A DNA stretch of 64,000 bases, taken from positions 434,001-498,000 of the forward strand of contig RCTD01000005.1 of the NCBI GenBank assembly GCA_014898415.1, written 5' to 3'. Position 1 is the first letter of the stretch. Each line of letters begins with the position of its first letter. Both the position numbers and the translations under genes were made by a program. The stretch comes from Stromatinia cepivora (taxonomy: Eukaryota > Ascomycota > Leotiomycetes > Helotiales > Sclerotiniaceae). Of the stretch, positions 47,922 through 59,683 are shown piece after piece. The notes beneath the pieces were generated by a model that searched no databases, was not told the origin of the DNA, and saw nothing but the letters and a program-made list of their open reading frames with translations.

Positions 47922-48506
47922 CTACCGTTGAATGGTGCAACGTTCAAGAGCCTGCAATAACTCTGGACGTTCTTGAAGATCCTGTTTTGCCTCTGAATAT
48001 GTCGCCCACTTTCGATTCCTCTTATGCATTTCTGGCCATTCTCTTTCTTCGCTGGTGACAGTGACTTGGTAGAATTGGTAGAGTGCTTTGGGTGCATTTT
48101 TCGAGATTTGCTTCGCAGTTCTAGTCTCGGTGATCTGACCTAAATCGTAATCGACGGTACAAACTATTCCTGCCTCTTCCCATGCTTCACGTTGTGCTGC
48201 TTCGGTGCATTCTTCATCGGTTTCCCATCCCCCCTTAGGTAGAACCCATGCGTTCCGACGTGTAGATTGTATGAGTAGGACGTGAGTTTTTGCTTCGTTC
48301 AAAGGCACAACTCCTGCAACGAGTCTTTCTCCTTCTGGGCCATAACCTATATTTCAAAGAGAGGAGGTAAGTTCATGAACATTCCGGATTTGGAAATAGG
48401 GGAATGTAGGGGTTGAGGTACGATGCGCCAAATATCATGGAGGAATTGCAAACGTACGTTGATTATTTCTCCCAGTACGAGACTCCATAGGAAGACCAGT
48501 TGCCAT
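47922..48506 (-). CDS. Nudix hydrolase, diphosphoinositol polyphosphate phosphohydrolase type (Ddp1/Aps1-like)
   Basis: Exons 48458-48506 and 47922-48346 encode 157 aa; the 111-nt intron (GTACGT donor, TATAG acceptor) is in phase 1. The start reads MATGLPMESRTGRNNQRYG and leads straight into RLVAGVVPLNEAKTHVLLIQST. The Nudix box spans residues 55-77 (GGWETDEECTEAAQREAWEEAGI) with the R-E...E-E catalytic metal-binding residues present. The upstream PKGGWE and downstream YQFYQVTV stretches are typical of DIPP enzymes. Family members hydrolyse diphosphoinositol phosphates and diadenosine polyphosphates, and yeast Ddp1 also degrades polyphosphate. Slightly shorter than yeast Ddp1. Confidence 0.88.
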
Positions 48507-50768
48507 GATGAAGGCGATGCTTCACCTGTAGGGTGCTGATGCACAGTGCAGGAAGCACAATTTGTTGTTGTGAATCGAATGATTAAGAGAAGTTCGTTGA
48601 GATAAAGTTCGGCTGTGAGAAAGTAGGCTCCTGTACTTTTTTTTTTCTTAAAAAAGGATCAGGAAGCGCAATCGTGCATGTTATCGTACTTAGTATTCAA
48701 TATCGATCGGAAATTGTTAATTATTGTAGAATTTAAGACAACATGAATTTAATTTCAATTGATTGTCATTATGTGTTGGAAATGTATCAGATAATTCGAG
48801 CTTTGAAAAAAAAAAAAAAAAAGAAGATTAAGGGCTTGAATTGTGTTGTGGACGGGAGCCTTCTTTGAAGTTTTGAATAATGACTGAATTTGAATTGACT
48901 GAACTCACTGATTGTGAGGGTGTTAAAGGTTACTACTCAATCAGGTACGGCAAGGCCTGCCACAACAACAAAATCCGCTAGTTTCTAATTAAACTGTAAG
49001 CTTTTTCAGGTTTGTGTGAAAGAAAGAAAGTTCGGAGCAAACGGAGGTCAAAGAGAGAAAAAAAAGTGTTAAGTGTTCATTCTAGCTTGGATTATTTTGA
49101 TAACTATTGTTCTATGTCTTGTGCCTTTTTTCCCAATGTCGGTCGGTACCAGAGTCGAACATGTAAGTAGATAAACAACTAAAACGGGTATTATTTATAT
49201 TTAACTGCTTGAAAATCTTCTATCATAGAATAATGAGGACGGTAATAGGTATATCTACTTTATAATGATGCATTCTTGAATGTTTCTTGGATAATGTTAA
49301 CAGTTACAATAGTACGCTCTTGATCTATACATCGGTACTCCAGGTATAACATTTATATTACAATAGTATAGTAGACTATTCATCAAATCGAGCTTGGTAC
49401 ATTCCAGGTACGAATATGTAGTACGATCTAGAAGCTGGAGTAATGAATGATGAGTGGCTGCCAATATTAGCCTGCTATTATTAACTACTACACTGGAGCC
49501 TTGTCTTTTTTGCATCAACCAGCTTTAGTATCATTCGGGAATCTAGCTCTTTATAATTGCATATTTATCTACATAGGGACTGAATGAGGTTTACCGAGTC
49601 GTAGAAGTTACCATACGATGATCGATGATTCTGAGTACAAGTCAGTCAGTATCATACAACATACGTAGTACATACTATTTCTTATCTCTAGATGCTTTCA
49701 TCACGCCGAAATTCCTACAAAGCCGCGAGCAGTAAACGGAAGCGGGCTTGTTTATCCGTCAGTCACGACATCAAATTTATCAATCATCGATCATAGTACA
49801 GTACAGTACAATACAATACAGAACCACAAAATCATATCAAAGTGTCTCTCTCCACCAGCGAGAAACCTCTGCGCGATTGGTTATTCATTATTACACATTT
49901 ATTACACATTATTTAATGGCATGAATCAGACATTCAAACCCCATTCTAGTCTTCCACTATCTTTCTTGACTAACTACCACTCTCTCCCTTCACTTCCTTC
50001 ACACCCATTTCCACACTCATTCTCAATCTCTGCCACTTCAGTCCGGCGAATACTCTTTTCGTTCCTGTATCCATACAATATCATCTCATCGCCAATATCC
50101 GTCTTGTCACCTTTGGCTGTTTCCGCGTCATGCAAACCCCCGTCTCGCTTCTTTCGCCCCTTGGTACGTTCTAACGTTCATTTATTAGAAAAGCTAGAAT
50201 ATTGATTTTGATTTTCATCATTGACCAATAAATTGACCTCGTGGGTAAATGGCTCGATGACAATCCATTTTTTGATATTCATTTTCTTCTCTCCGTTACC
50301 ATACATTGTTCCAATTCCATCTGCATTTTCCTCTCCTTTTGTCACACTGCATACTGTATACTGTACAAAATATGTGAATGTATTGTACCTACCTAGTAGT
50401 GGTACTACATCATATACTATCCGAAAATATTACTGGAAATTCGAAAGAGATAATTATTGGTCACCATCACCATCTCCTTCATTGTGGTTTGACAATAACT
50501 TCATCCAGTTCCCAGAAACACGGCTGAACCAGAAATTCAAACCCCAGAGTCACACGAGCAAGTGTTACACTCCATATTCATCACGATCATTCCAAAAAAA
50601 GTTGATTAGTTCCTCTTCCCCGGTCCCGCATTTTGACTCGAAAATATCATCGCCCTGCTTTATATTGTAGCACGAAATGCGAATGTCACTGCAGGTTTCA
50701 GTATCTTTTGAAAAGAAATAATATGATGAAAATGATTACCTTACTGACTTGATTCCTCCAATCTCTAG
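48507..50768. other. 2.3-kb spacer upstream of ATE1
   Basis: No recognisable protein except that the unresolved first exon of ATE1 must lie toward its right end. Open plus-strand frames near 49921-50670 are Ser/Pro/Tyr-rich without similarity. AT-rich, with A/T homopolymers near 48640 and 48808. Confidence 0.4.
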
Positions 50769-52223
50769 GCTACAGTAACAATAGTTGTGGATATTGTCAC
50801 AATAATTCAGGAAGTTAGTCACATATTTCAATTACCAACTCACAGAACTGTATTCTTGGCAGTATCATGTCCTATCTTCTGTGCTTATGACTCTAAAACT
50901 TCTCTCCTTTCTTTCATATACTCCATATTGAGTTTCTACCTTTGTTGCTCAATGGCCTGACTCAAGTTTTCACATCGCGCAAAGACCATTTATTTATTTA
51001 TATCTCTAGGCTTTTCGTATTACGCAAAAACCCAAAAACTACAACCAGAATTTTACCAAGGGCTTCTTGATCGAGGATGGAGGCGTTCAGGTACCTTACT
51101 CTACAAACCAGATCTAAGGAAATCATGTTGTCCACAATATACCATCCGTCTTGATTCTCACCAATTCCACCCAACCAAAGATCAGAGACAAGTTGTAAAT
51201 CGTTTCAACAACTTTATCCTAGGAGATACCTATAAAAAAGAAGCAGCTAGATTATATCCCAAATCACGCGAGCAAGCCAAGAAACGCAATACGGATTTTG
51301 ATCTTCAGGAAAGAATTCACGAAGGAGAGAAGGAACAAATTAAAACACCCCCAGAACCAGCTCATTCTTTTACTGTTACACTTGAAACTGACGAATTCAC
51401 GGAGGAGAAATATACTATTTTTGAGAATTATCAACGAATAGTTCATCATGATCCACCTAGTAAAATAAGCAGAGGAGGATTCAAGAATTTTCTCTGTTCA
51501 TCTCCCTTACCCCGAAGTACTTCAACAATCGACGACAAAACCAAACACCTAGGATCCTATCATCAATGTTACCGCCTTGATGGAAAATTAGTCGCAGTCG
51601 GTGTTCTAGATCTTCTCCCAAAATGTGTCAGTGCAGTATACTTCATGTATCATGAATCCGTCCATTCTCATGGCTTTGGAAAACTAGGCGCATTGAGAGA
51701 AATTTCTTTAGCAAAAGAAGAAGGATATCAATATTGGTATGCAGGGTTCTATATTCATAGTTGTGTGAAAATGAGATATAAAGGAGATTATAGTCCTCAA
51801 TATGTTCTGGATCCGGAAACATATTCCTGGATACTATTTGATGAAAAATTGAGGGGGAAATTAGATGAGAGGAAATATGTTAGCGAGACGCAATCGACTC
51901 TTGAATCTTCAGAAGCTTCAACCCAGAATACAGAAGCGGGCACAAACCACACAACCACGGACTCAGACTCAGATGTCGACAATCGCACACCCATCTTCGA
52001 GCGCTCAATGCCAGGTCTCCTCTCCACAACCGAGATCTTAACAAAAGCCCCTCTAAATAACATCAAAATCCGCGTCGGACAAAGTGATCACGAGACGCAT
52101 GAATTGATTAGTTGGGAAAATGATAGTGTGATGGATACGAATAGTATTAAGGGGATTATTGCAGAGTTGGTTAGTGCAGTGGGGATAAGGTTGGCGGGGG
52201 AGATGGTGGTTTATTTTAGATGA
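50769..52223 (+). CDS. ATE1: arginyl-tRNA--protein transferase ATE1 (start exon unresolved)
   Basis: Two exons are clear: 50769-50813 (GYSNNSCGYCHNNSG) and 51010-52223. They join in frame across a 196-nt intron to FSYYAKTQKLQPEFYQGLLDRGWRRSG, then YKPDLRKSCCPQYTIRLD, HQCYRLDGKLVAVGVLDLLPKCVSAVYFMYH, KEEGYQYWYAGFYIHSCVKMRYKGDYSPQYVLDPET. These are the N- and C-terminal ATE domains. The N-terminal CGYC and CC motifs are the conserved cysteines that bind iron/heme in the family. ATE1 transfers Arg to N-terminal Asp/Glu/oxidised Cys for the N-degron pathway. The reading frame is open upstream but I could not place a first exon with the required phase, so the feature is 5'-partial. Confidence 0.88.
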
Positions 52224-52687
52224 GGTGAAGAAGGGAAGGAGAGAAGATGGGGATAGTTGGTGGGTTGAGGTCCGGAATCAGTTGAACAAGTCGAATGCGA
52301 ATGAGAATATAAAGTCGTGTTTCCATAAAGCCTTTTACATGGTCTCTACCTTACCTGGTATCCTAAACCTCTCTGACGAACCCCAACACTTTTACCTCTC
52401 AGAGCCTTGAATGAGTGGTCTTTGTTCATTAGAAGAAAAGTTTCATCAAGACTTATTATTTCTACTTTCCATATAACAATAAACAAAATAATAATCACCT
52501 TCCTTCTCACTTCGCTTCCTACTTTTCAACCCATTATCCACTACACTACTGCTCTATATACTCTTGTTGTATCCCATACACACATTTACACATATAAATC
52601 CTCACCTTCTTATATAAACAGATCCAGATCCAAGTGATTAATTCAAAGATCAGTTCATACGAATATACAAATATACAAATAGGATTA

Positions 52688-52715
52688 CTATATATATATA
52701 TATATATATATATAT
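52688..52715. repeat. (TA)n microsatellite
   Basis: About 13-14 TA units. Confidence 0.9.
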
Positions 52716-53113
52716 TACTCTTCCTTTATCTTTTCCCGATTCCGCGACGTCTCGATTTATGGGAAGCAGATAAGATCGAAATGATTTAAATTTTAGACCG
52801 AGATAAGATACCGAGTTAAAAATATCAATCTCTATAGAAGTCTAAGCTTATAAAACGAATTAAGATATTTTTTCCCGAGAAATAGAATGAAAGGAGTTTC
52901 TTATATCTAAATTATTGATCTATTTGCTTAACAAATTATTAATTTTTATTTATATATATATATTTTGAAATAAATAAATAGATAGATAGATATTTATATT
53001 ATATTATATTATTCTTATACTATGATCATTTCCCTTTTATCTTCTATCCCCTACCTCCCACCTCCCATCTTCTCATCTCATTTTCCCATCTTCTCTTCTT
53101 ATTTTCAATATAT

Positions 53114-53153
53114 CCCATCCCATCCCATCCCATCCCATCCCATCCCATCCCAT
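53114..53153. repeat. (CCCAT)8 pentanucleotide repeat
   Basis: Eight perfect CCCAT units in a pyrimidine-rich tract. Confidence 0.95.
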
Positions 53154-53572
53154 CCTCACCTTTTCCATTCTATATCCCATTTCATTTTCTATCTCATTTC
53201 CCCCTTCTTACTTCTATTATTCTATAATCATCCCACTTCCATTCATCTAATCTATCTATCCTTCACATCCACCCAACCATTCTAATCACCCAATCATCAC
53301 TTCAACCTCCTACCCTTTACATACCAACCTTCCATCCCTGCTCTCCCCTCCACTCCCCCTTTTTCATCTTCGTCCCCAATTCAACACTCCAAATTCCAAA
53401 CTCAAATCTCCCTCCCAATCTTATCAAACCATTCATTTTCCCTCCTAAACCCAACCCTAATCCAAAACCCCTCCAAAAACCCACCCAACCAAACCAATCG
53501 TCCATTTCCCCTCTTACCAATATCCCCATCCCCACTCAAACCCAACCATTTTCCCTCCCTTCTCTCTTTCTC

Positions 53573-53616
53573 CTTTCTCCCTCCTTTCTCCCTCCTTTCT
53601 CCCTCCTTTCTCCCTC
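53573..53616. repeat. 11-bp pyrimidine minisatellite, four copies
   Basis: Four perfect copies of CTTTCTCCCTC. Confidence 0.9.
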
Positions 53617-53868
53617 CTTCCCTTCTTCCTCCTCTCCAAATCAACATCATATACATCTTACTAGATAATATCCCCAGAGTTCCAGATTCCCAAAATCCCG
53701 ATTGTCAAATTCCCAGATCATAAATCCTCTGCTCTAATATATTTTCGAGAAGTATTCAAGTCCCCAGAAAAGCTTGTTCATATAACATCTCATTCTAATC
53801 TAGTGATTCACCGATTGATTAGATGGTCGGATAAATGAGTAAGTTGAATAGGTAAATTTAAAAAAAGA

Positions 53869-53904
53869 GTGAGTGAATGTGTGAGTGAATGTGTGAGTGA
53901 ATGA
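53869..53904. repeat. 12-bp tandem repeat, three copies
   Basis: GTGAGTGAATGT twice, then GTGAGTGAATGA; related GAGTGA units continue to about 53920. Confidence 0.85.
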
Positions 53905-54184
53905 GCGAGTGAGTAAGTGATATTTGATCAATCTAGATGCCGGTCGACCATCCCCAACCCCAAAGGTCTTTCAAACTAAGATTCAATACCACTCAACAAA
54001 ACATCACTCAAAACATAGCAAAAATTCATACAGTAAATTATTTTTCATTCAGTCATAAACTAATCTATCTCTATCGAGATAATCTGCATCCAGCTAGAAG
54101 TGCTCTTTTTAAAGGTATATCTCAAATGTCTGAGTAGAACATTCCATTATATCATTTTGTTTGACTCCCGATCATACAAATAAT

Positions 54185-56037
54185 CTAATCAAAAACAATA
54201 GCTGCCTTAATAGCACTCTTGTTCTTGATGGATTCCAAAGCCTCACCCCATTGTTCAAGCTTGAAGGTCTTGTTGACAATACCTTCAACCTTGACCTTGC
54301 CTGAATCAAGATAATCGATAGCGGCAGCTATGTATTGTTAGCAACAGAACCCATGTACAAAGATAAATATATTGTAAACTTACGGAACATATAAGTTTCT
54401 GAGAAAGAACCAAGAATGGTAATCTCATCACCGAAGATCTTGGATGGTGGCCAGGTAACTCTAGCAGAACTGCTGTAGACACCATAGACTACGAGCTTAC
54501 CTCCACGACGAACGTAGTTGATGGCATCTTCGAGGATCTTAGCGCTTCCGGTAGCTTCAACGACAATATCGAAACCATATTTGTACTCATCCTTGATTTG
54601 TTGGAATTGAGCTTCTGGGTTATCACGAGAAAGTTCGATATAGATATCAGCAGCATCGAGCTTCTTGGCAAGGTCCATCTTAAGACCACCTGGTGCAGCG
54701 AGGACGACCTTGCATCCACCATTTTGTCTGAGTAGTTGAGCAAGAACAAGACCAGTTGGTCCAGCACCGAACATGAGAACGGAAGAACCCATCTTTGGTG
54801 CAATCTTCTCAAGACCGTGAGCAGCGCATGAGGCTGGTTCGAGGAGTGTGGCATCAACATCTGAGAGGTTCTCAATCTTGAAAACCTTTGCAGCTGGGTA
54901 GGCACAGTATTCTGCGAAACCACCATCTATATTGAATTAGCTTTGATACTTGATTGAAAAGACAATGAGCTTACCCATAGTAACACCGTGGGCGTTGAAG
55001 TTCTCGCAAAGCAAGAGTTGACCACGACGGCAGTAGAAACATTCCTCACAAAGTTCGGAGTTACTGTGCCAAGGTTAGTGTATGTTGTACAATGACATGA
55101 TTGAACAATACTCACTCAGCTACAACTCTGTCACCAACATTGAAACCCTTGACCTTAGGTCCAGTAGCAGCAATAACACCGACAGTTTCATGTCCTATAG
55201 AATCCCAATATTAGACATCTGATCAAAGTCTTGATAAAATATAGCGTTGCGGGCAGGGGAAAAGTGGAAGCTCTTCCGATTGGATCCATGTAAGATTCTG
55301 GATAAGAACAGTCTGTGGATCATCACCCTCTACTGGAGGATGGCCTTCCAACAAAGATTGTGTTCATGTCTCCGACCAAATGTATTATGTATCATTGCAT
55401 TGGCCAAGAGACGCAAATGCCTTCACCAGCCAACCGAAATCGAATAGTCGAAGCAACCAATTGAAAGAAGGAAATGTAGCGTACCAGGAATAAGAGGGAA
55501 CTATAATACGTCATATTAGCCTTTGTCCTCACAAAATAATTAAACTCATCCCAATGTGTTTAGCTTAAAGTATGTAAACCCCAAAAGTACCCATCCAGGT
55601 GTATATTATCAACCCGCATATTCGTCTTAATTGGTGAACGTCATGGTGGGGAAACAAAACGACACACTTCCAATTCACATATATAAAAGAAGATTTCGCA
55701 CATACCTTTGCAATGAATTCTCCTTCGTGGATGTGCAAATCAGTTCCGCAGACACCACAGGCCTTGACCTTTACCAAGACATCGTTATCGCGGAGCTTTG
55801 GAAGGGGAACCTCGACGATTCCATATTCTTCTGGCTTGGAGTATCTATTTGAATTTATTTACGTTAGCGTTGATGTTTTGTTTGTTTTCTTCTCCTAGTG
55901 GAGGTTGGGCCAATGATCAGATCATTGTGTTTGATGCTTGATACAATGTTGTGCAATGATGCTGTACCTCAAAAGTGTTGAGTTAAAGCAAGATGCTGTA
56001 CATACCTCAAAGCTTTCATGGAAGTTGGAAGAGACAT
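54185..56037 (-). CDS. zinc-dependent medium-chain polyol/alcohol dehydrogenase (D-arabinitol dehydrogenase-like)
   Basis: Seven exons (56006-56037, 55706-55844, 55485-55500, 55116-55194, 54975-55063, 54384-54926, 54185-54327) encode 346 aa in one consistent frame. Motifs: CGVCGTD with catalytic zinc ligand C43; GHETVG (H64, E65); structural zinc C94, C97, C100, C108 (CEECFYC...C); Rossmann MFGAGPTGLVLAQLL; then EATGSAKILEDAINYVRRGGKLV and GSFSETYMFPAAIDYLDSGKV. The enzyme should oxidise a polyol with NAD(P)+ in the cytosol. The start SMKALRYSKPEEYG and FPLIPGHETVG resemble fungal D-arabinitol dehydrogenase (ARD1); sorbitol or xylitol as substrate is possible. Exon 3 is only 16 nt, and the intron after it is 290 nt. 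Confidence 0.88.
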
Positions 56038-57632
56038 GTTGATGGATGTTATTATTGTTTGAAGGAGATTGAAGAATTGAAGAATTGAAGAATGGATTTG
56101 GGTATTGAGTATTGAGTATCTTGAAAAGTTGTTGAGGGTATTTTGAAATGGTATGAAGAGAAAGAGAGAAAGAAGAAGAGAAGATTGATTTAGTTACCCC
56201 TCTTATAGTAAGGTACGGTACCTAGATGGAATGGAAAGGGAAGGGACGGGCTTTCGTCAAGGTGGGGTATATAATCCTGTTGTTGGTTATGCATGATATA
56301 AATTGCCCCGCCATTTCAATGTTCCATCCTATCTGGATGACTAGCTGAGCGGTTGGTTCCTTGCAATCAGGCCCAGAACAAAGTTTGAAGTAGGTACACA
56401 GTAGGTATGAGCTGATACGAGTTGGAGCCTAAGCCATGATATGTACCTACTTAATAATACTTGGTACTAGATCATGGATCATGAGATCAAATTTGACGTC
56501 GTTATTGATCTATCAGGTATAGGGAGGTATATACTACCGAACTAACTACTATCAGATCAGTTCTGTTAAAAGTCATCAAGGAGCGTCTAGCAGAAATATA
56601 TCTATTCTCATTATTAAGGGAAAGGAAAGGGAGCAGAAGGAGAAGCAACAAGCATCGAGTTTCATACAAAGTTAGGGATATACTTTCTTAATCCCACCCA
56701 CACTGCTGCAACAATGGCGTGGAAAAGCGCGTTACCAAGGTATTGAGCGCCAATCGGGCATCTATTTTGAAAGCCATTTAAACGCCACGACAGGTAACAG
56801 CATGTGAGGATGTGAAATATTGTAAGCCCACGTTCCTTACCAACATTAATATCTATACAGAAATGTCTTAATGTATCTCCACTACAAACCGGTTCACTCA
56901 TCGGTTGATGGCCTAGTTATCGATGTTAATTTGGAAGTGTTGAATATACTGTGGTCAAGAATAAACATAAAATAAGACCGAGCAGAAGTACGATGACGAT
57001 ATTAACTACGTAGCGTAGAGGGGAATTGTCTTTTTTCGGACGGTTAGGTGGGTCAAATGTCGGAAAAGATCGCGGGGATTTTGGTGGGGTACTTTTCAGC
57101 TTTATACGAGCAATAGGCCGAAATACCTACAGCAAAACGGTTAATAAGGCTCATTTTCTCCTGGCCTGACCAGTTCGTCCTGATCTTCCTTGACCTTTCT
57201 TTAGCCTTCCATGACCGAAAGACCCGAGTGGAGTTTGGCTTAGAATGTCTTTTCCTTGTGGAAATGCGAGATTATTAGGTAACAGTTACATTTATATCAA
57301 TAGCAATTCATTGTAGCACAATGTCGACTTCACCGCGTTATTCAGTTCATACGAAACATCAAGAAACCATAAAAACAATTGCAAAGATTGAGCAGCAGTT
57401 GATGAGGGAGTATCGTGTTTTCACGTCATAATAAATTGAAGGGGTATTGGAAGAAGCTCATTATGCTACCTGACAGTTTTGAAGTGTCAACTTCCACCTT
57501 CGACCTATGCTCCCCCGGCGATTACTTTCACTCGACCTAACGCGCTACTGTCCAGTCGTCCAACCATACAAGTGTTTATGAGGAATTTCTGTCGGATGCA
57601 TTGAGCAAGCGTAAGAAAAACGTAGAATAAAT
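56038..57632. other. 1.6-kb spacer upstream of the dehydrogenase gene
   Basis: No gene recognised. The first 150 nt upstream of 56037 is purine-rich leader with GAAGA repeats (for example the AGATTGAAGAATTGAAGAATTGAAG-like stretch), and several TAGGTAC motifs lie at 56380-56450. Confidence 0.45.
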
Positions 57633-58268
57633 CTACGATGGTGGAGCGGCACCATCACGGCCACGTCCACGTCCGAATCCACCACGGCTGCAAGAGAAAA
57701 TCTTAGGATTGACCAGTAAAAAATGGTAAATGATATATGAGAACTTACAATTGAGGGGCGAACTCTCCTGGGGCAGCACCTTCCTTACCCTCACCACCCT
57801 CACGTCTGCGGTAATCACCACGGTCACCACGCTCTCCACCACCACGTCCACCACGGCCACCGAAAGGCTTGCGCTCACGCTCGTCACCACCCATCATTCC
57901 ACGAGGAGGAGCGTGGGATCTTTGAACCTTGATGTGGGTAGCTGGGACAATCTCAGCGGGGAGGTGAAGCCATTCGCGGAGGTAGTCGAGACCCTCTGGG
58001 GTGAGGGTGTAGTAGTAGTATTGCCAAGAGAATTGAGTCTTGACATATCCACGGGAGGTCAAAGATTGACAAGCCTTGACAACGTAGAGGTTACGGGTGT
58101 CGATATCTGGGTGCTTGTTTTCGTACTCCTTCTTTGCGACAAGTACTCCCTCACGGAACAAGTACTCGTGGATCTTCTTGCGGTCAGCCTTTGGGATAAG
58201 CCTGCAAAATTAATCAATTAGTCTTCTTGCAACCATTGCAATTATTTTAAATTGTTGATATCTTACAT
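57633..58268 (-). CDS. RPS10: 40S ribosomal protein S10 (eS10)
   Basis: Exons: 58267-58268 (the AT of the start codon), 57749-58201 and 57633-57687, for 169 aa. The first intron (65 nt) splits the start codon as AT|G, so the protein begins [20 protein letters not shown]. Further eS10 signatures are [29 protein letters not shown] and [13 protein letters not shown]. The C-terminal tail is a long Arg/Gly-rich ([10 protein letters not shown]...) region as in other fungal S10 proteins, the last part being contributed by exon 3 ([12 protein letters not shown]). It is a component of the small cytosolic subunit near the mRNA entry side. Codon bias is strong, typical of high expression. Confidence 0.96.
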
Positions 58269-58591
58269 CTTGGCGGTTTGTCGAGTTGCTTGTAGAGTTT
58301 GTCGTTGTCGAGAGGTGTTGAGAAAATCGAAGCAATTCAAATTTGATATTTTGAATTTGTGTGGTTCAAACGCTAGCAAGCGAATATGTGGCTGACAGCT
58401 CCAAACGGTCCGAGCTTGATGCCCATGCACGTGACTATGGTCTCAGCCACTTTTGCTTGGACGGGTGGACTTGTGTTCTGGATTTCCTATCATTATCGCA
58501 GGAACTTCAAACCTTTTAAACCATCAACACCTTCGGGAAGCACGATTATAATCGAATTCTATTTGCAAAATTCACAAAATAAACCGAAAAT
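58269..58591. promoter_or_regulatory. divergent promoter, RPS10 and SDE2
   Basis: Only 323 bp separate the start codons of RPS10 (minus strand) and SDE2 (plus strand), so the region must hold both promoters. No specific motif is claimed. Confidence 0.55.
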
Positions 58592-59683
58592 ATGGTTTCC
58601 CAAATAGTCAACGTTTTGTTGACCTCATTTCCCGGATTGAACTTACCATCAACTTTATCACTACCTCTACCTAACACAACAACCATTTCAGAGCTTCAAG
58701 ACAAACTTTACGAGCGCATTCCATCTCAAGATCGTCGCCTCATTCTCACAACCATATCAAATAAATTACTTTCCGCGGAATCATCCTCCCCAATATCAGA
58801 TTTATTATCAGACCCAGAAGATGAATTCCTATCTTTACGACTTTCAGCGCGATTATGTGGTGGCAAAGGAGGTTTCGGATCTCAACTTCGTGCAGCAGGA
58901 GGTCGTATGTCATCTAAGCGTAAGAAGGGTCAAGGTGATCAAAATGGATCAAGTCGAAATCTGGATGGCCGTAGATTAAGAACAGTCAATGAAGCAAAGG
59001 CATTAGCTGAATATTTAGCAATCAAACCGGAAATGGCCAAGAAAGAGAAAGAAGAGAGAAGGAAACGATGGGAACAAGTTGTAGAATTGGCTGAACGGAG
59101 AGAGCAGGAAATTAAGAATGGTACGAAAGGAAAGGTGGATGGTAAATGGGTTGAGGATAAAGAGGAAGCCGGAGAGAGAACGCGTGAAGCTGTCATTGCG
59201 GCTATGAAAGCTGGAAATTATAAGGACAATTTATTGGCAACATCTTCAGGTAGTGGTTCCGGAACCGACGGCTCCGCTAGTGAAGAAGATGAGGTTATGG
59301 GTGGTATAGACTCGAACGATACAACTCCATCTTCTGAATCTGCACCTGGCAAACCAAAAGCTATGAGCTTCTTCGGCTTTGATGAAGATGATGAGTTTAT
59401 GAGTGATGAAGATGATGAGGAGGAGGACGAGATTGAAGCCAAGGAGCCCGAGGTCCCGGAACAAGTGGATGAGGAGGAAGAAGAAGCAGAAGAAGAGGTT
59501 GAGCAAGTTGCCAAAGAACCAACACCACCTCCTGCTCCTGCTCCAAAGGCGAAAGGCCGATCAAAGATACCCGTGAAAACTCCCACAAAAGCACCGGCAA
59601 AAGCACCAGCGGAGGCGCCTGCTAAAGCTCCTGCTAAAGCAGCTGCAAAGGGAAGAGGAAAAGGCAAGGGAAAAGCCAAATAA
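58592..59683 (+). CDS. SDE2: Sde2 splicing/genome-maintenance protein with ubiquitin-like N-terminus
   Basis: One exon of 363 aa from ATG 58592. Residues 1-91 are ubiquitin-like and end at LCGGKGG (G90-G94), the conserved processing site where the ubiquitin fold is cut off, leaving a Lys N-terminus. The Sde2 domain follows ([56 protein letters not shown]). Fission yeast Sde2 is an intron-specific spliceosome component activated by this cleavage; the human relative acts in replication stress and telomere-related functions. The C-terminal half is acidic (long Asp/Glu runs), followed by a Lys/Ala/Pro-rich tail with repeated [13 protein letters not shown] units. Shares a promoter region with RPS10. 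Confidence 0.9.
   Translation: MVSQIVNVLLTSFPGLNLPSTLSLPLPNTTTISELQDKLYERIPSQDRRLILTTISNKLLSAESSSPISDLLSDPEDEFLSLRLSARLCGGKGGFGSQLRAAGGRMSSKRKKGQGDQNGSSRNLDGRRLRTVNEAKALAEYLAIKPEMAKKEKEERRKRWEQVVELAERREQEIKNGTKGKVDGKWVEDKEEAGERTREAVIAAMKAGNYKDNLLATSSGSGSGTDGSASEEDEVMGGIDSNDTTPSSESAPGKPKAMSFFGFDEDDEFMSDEDDEEEDEIEAKEPEVPEQVDEEEEEAEEEVEQVAKEPTPPPAPAPKAKGRSKIPVKTPTKAPAKAPAEAPAKAPAKAAAKGRGKGKGKAK

Larger units (their letters stand above)
52224..54184. other. 2-kb repeat-rich spacer
   Basis: No gene. A long pyrimidine-rich plus strand (53.0-53.65 kb) and several simple repeats, listed separately. Purine-rich minus-strand open frames here are artefacts of the skewed composition. Confidence 0.6.

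Noticed and set aside
49921..50670. Two plus-strand frames (94 and 149 codons) before ATE1
   Set aside because: Ser/Pro/Tyr-rich, no similarity, and the phases do not match the ATE1 CGYC exon.
53317..53656. Arg/Gly/Glu-rich minus-strand frames
   Set aside because: Purely the complement of pyrimidine repeats.
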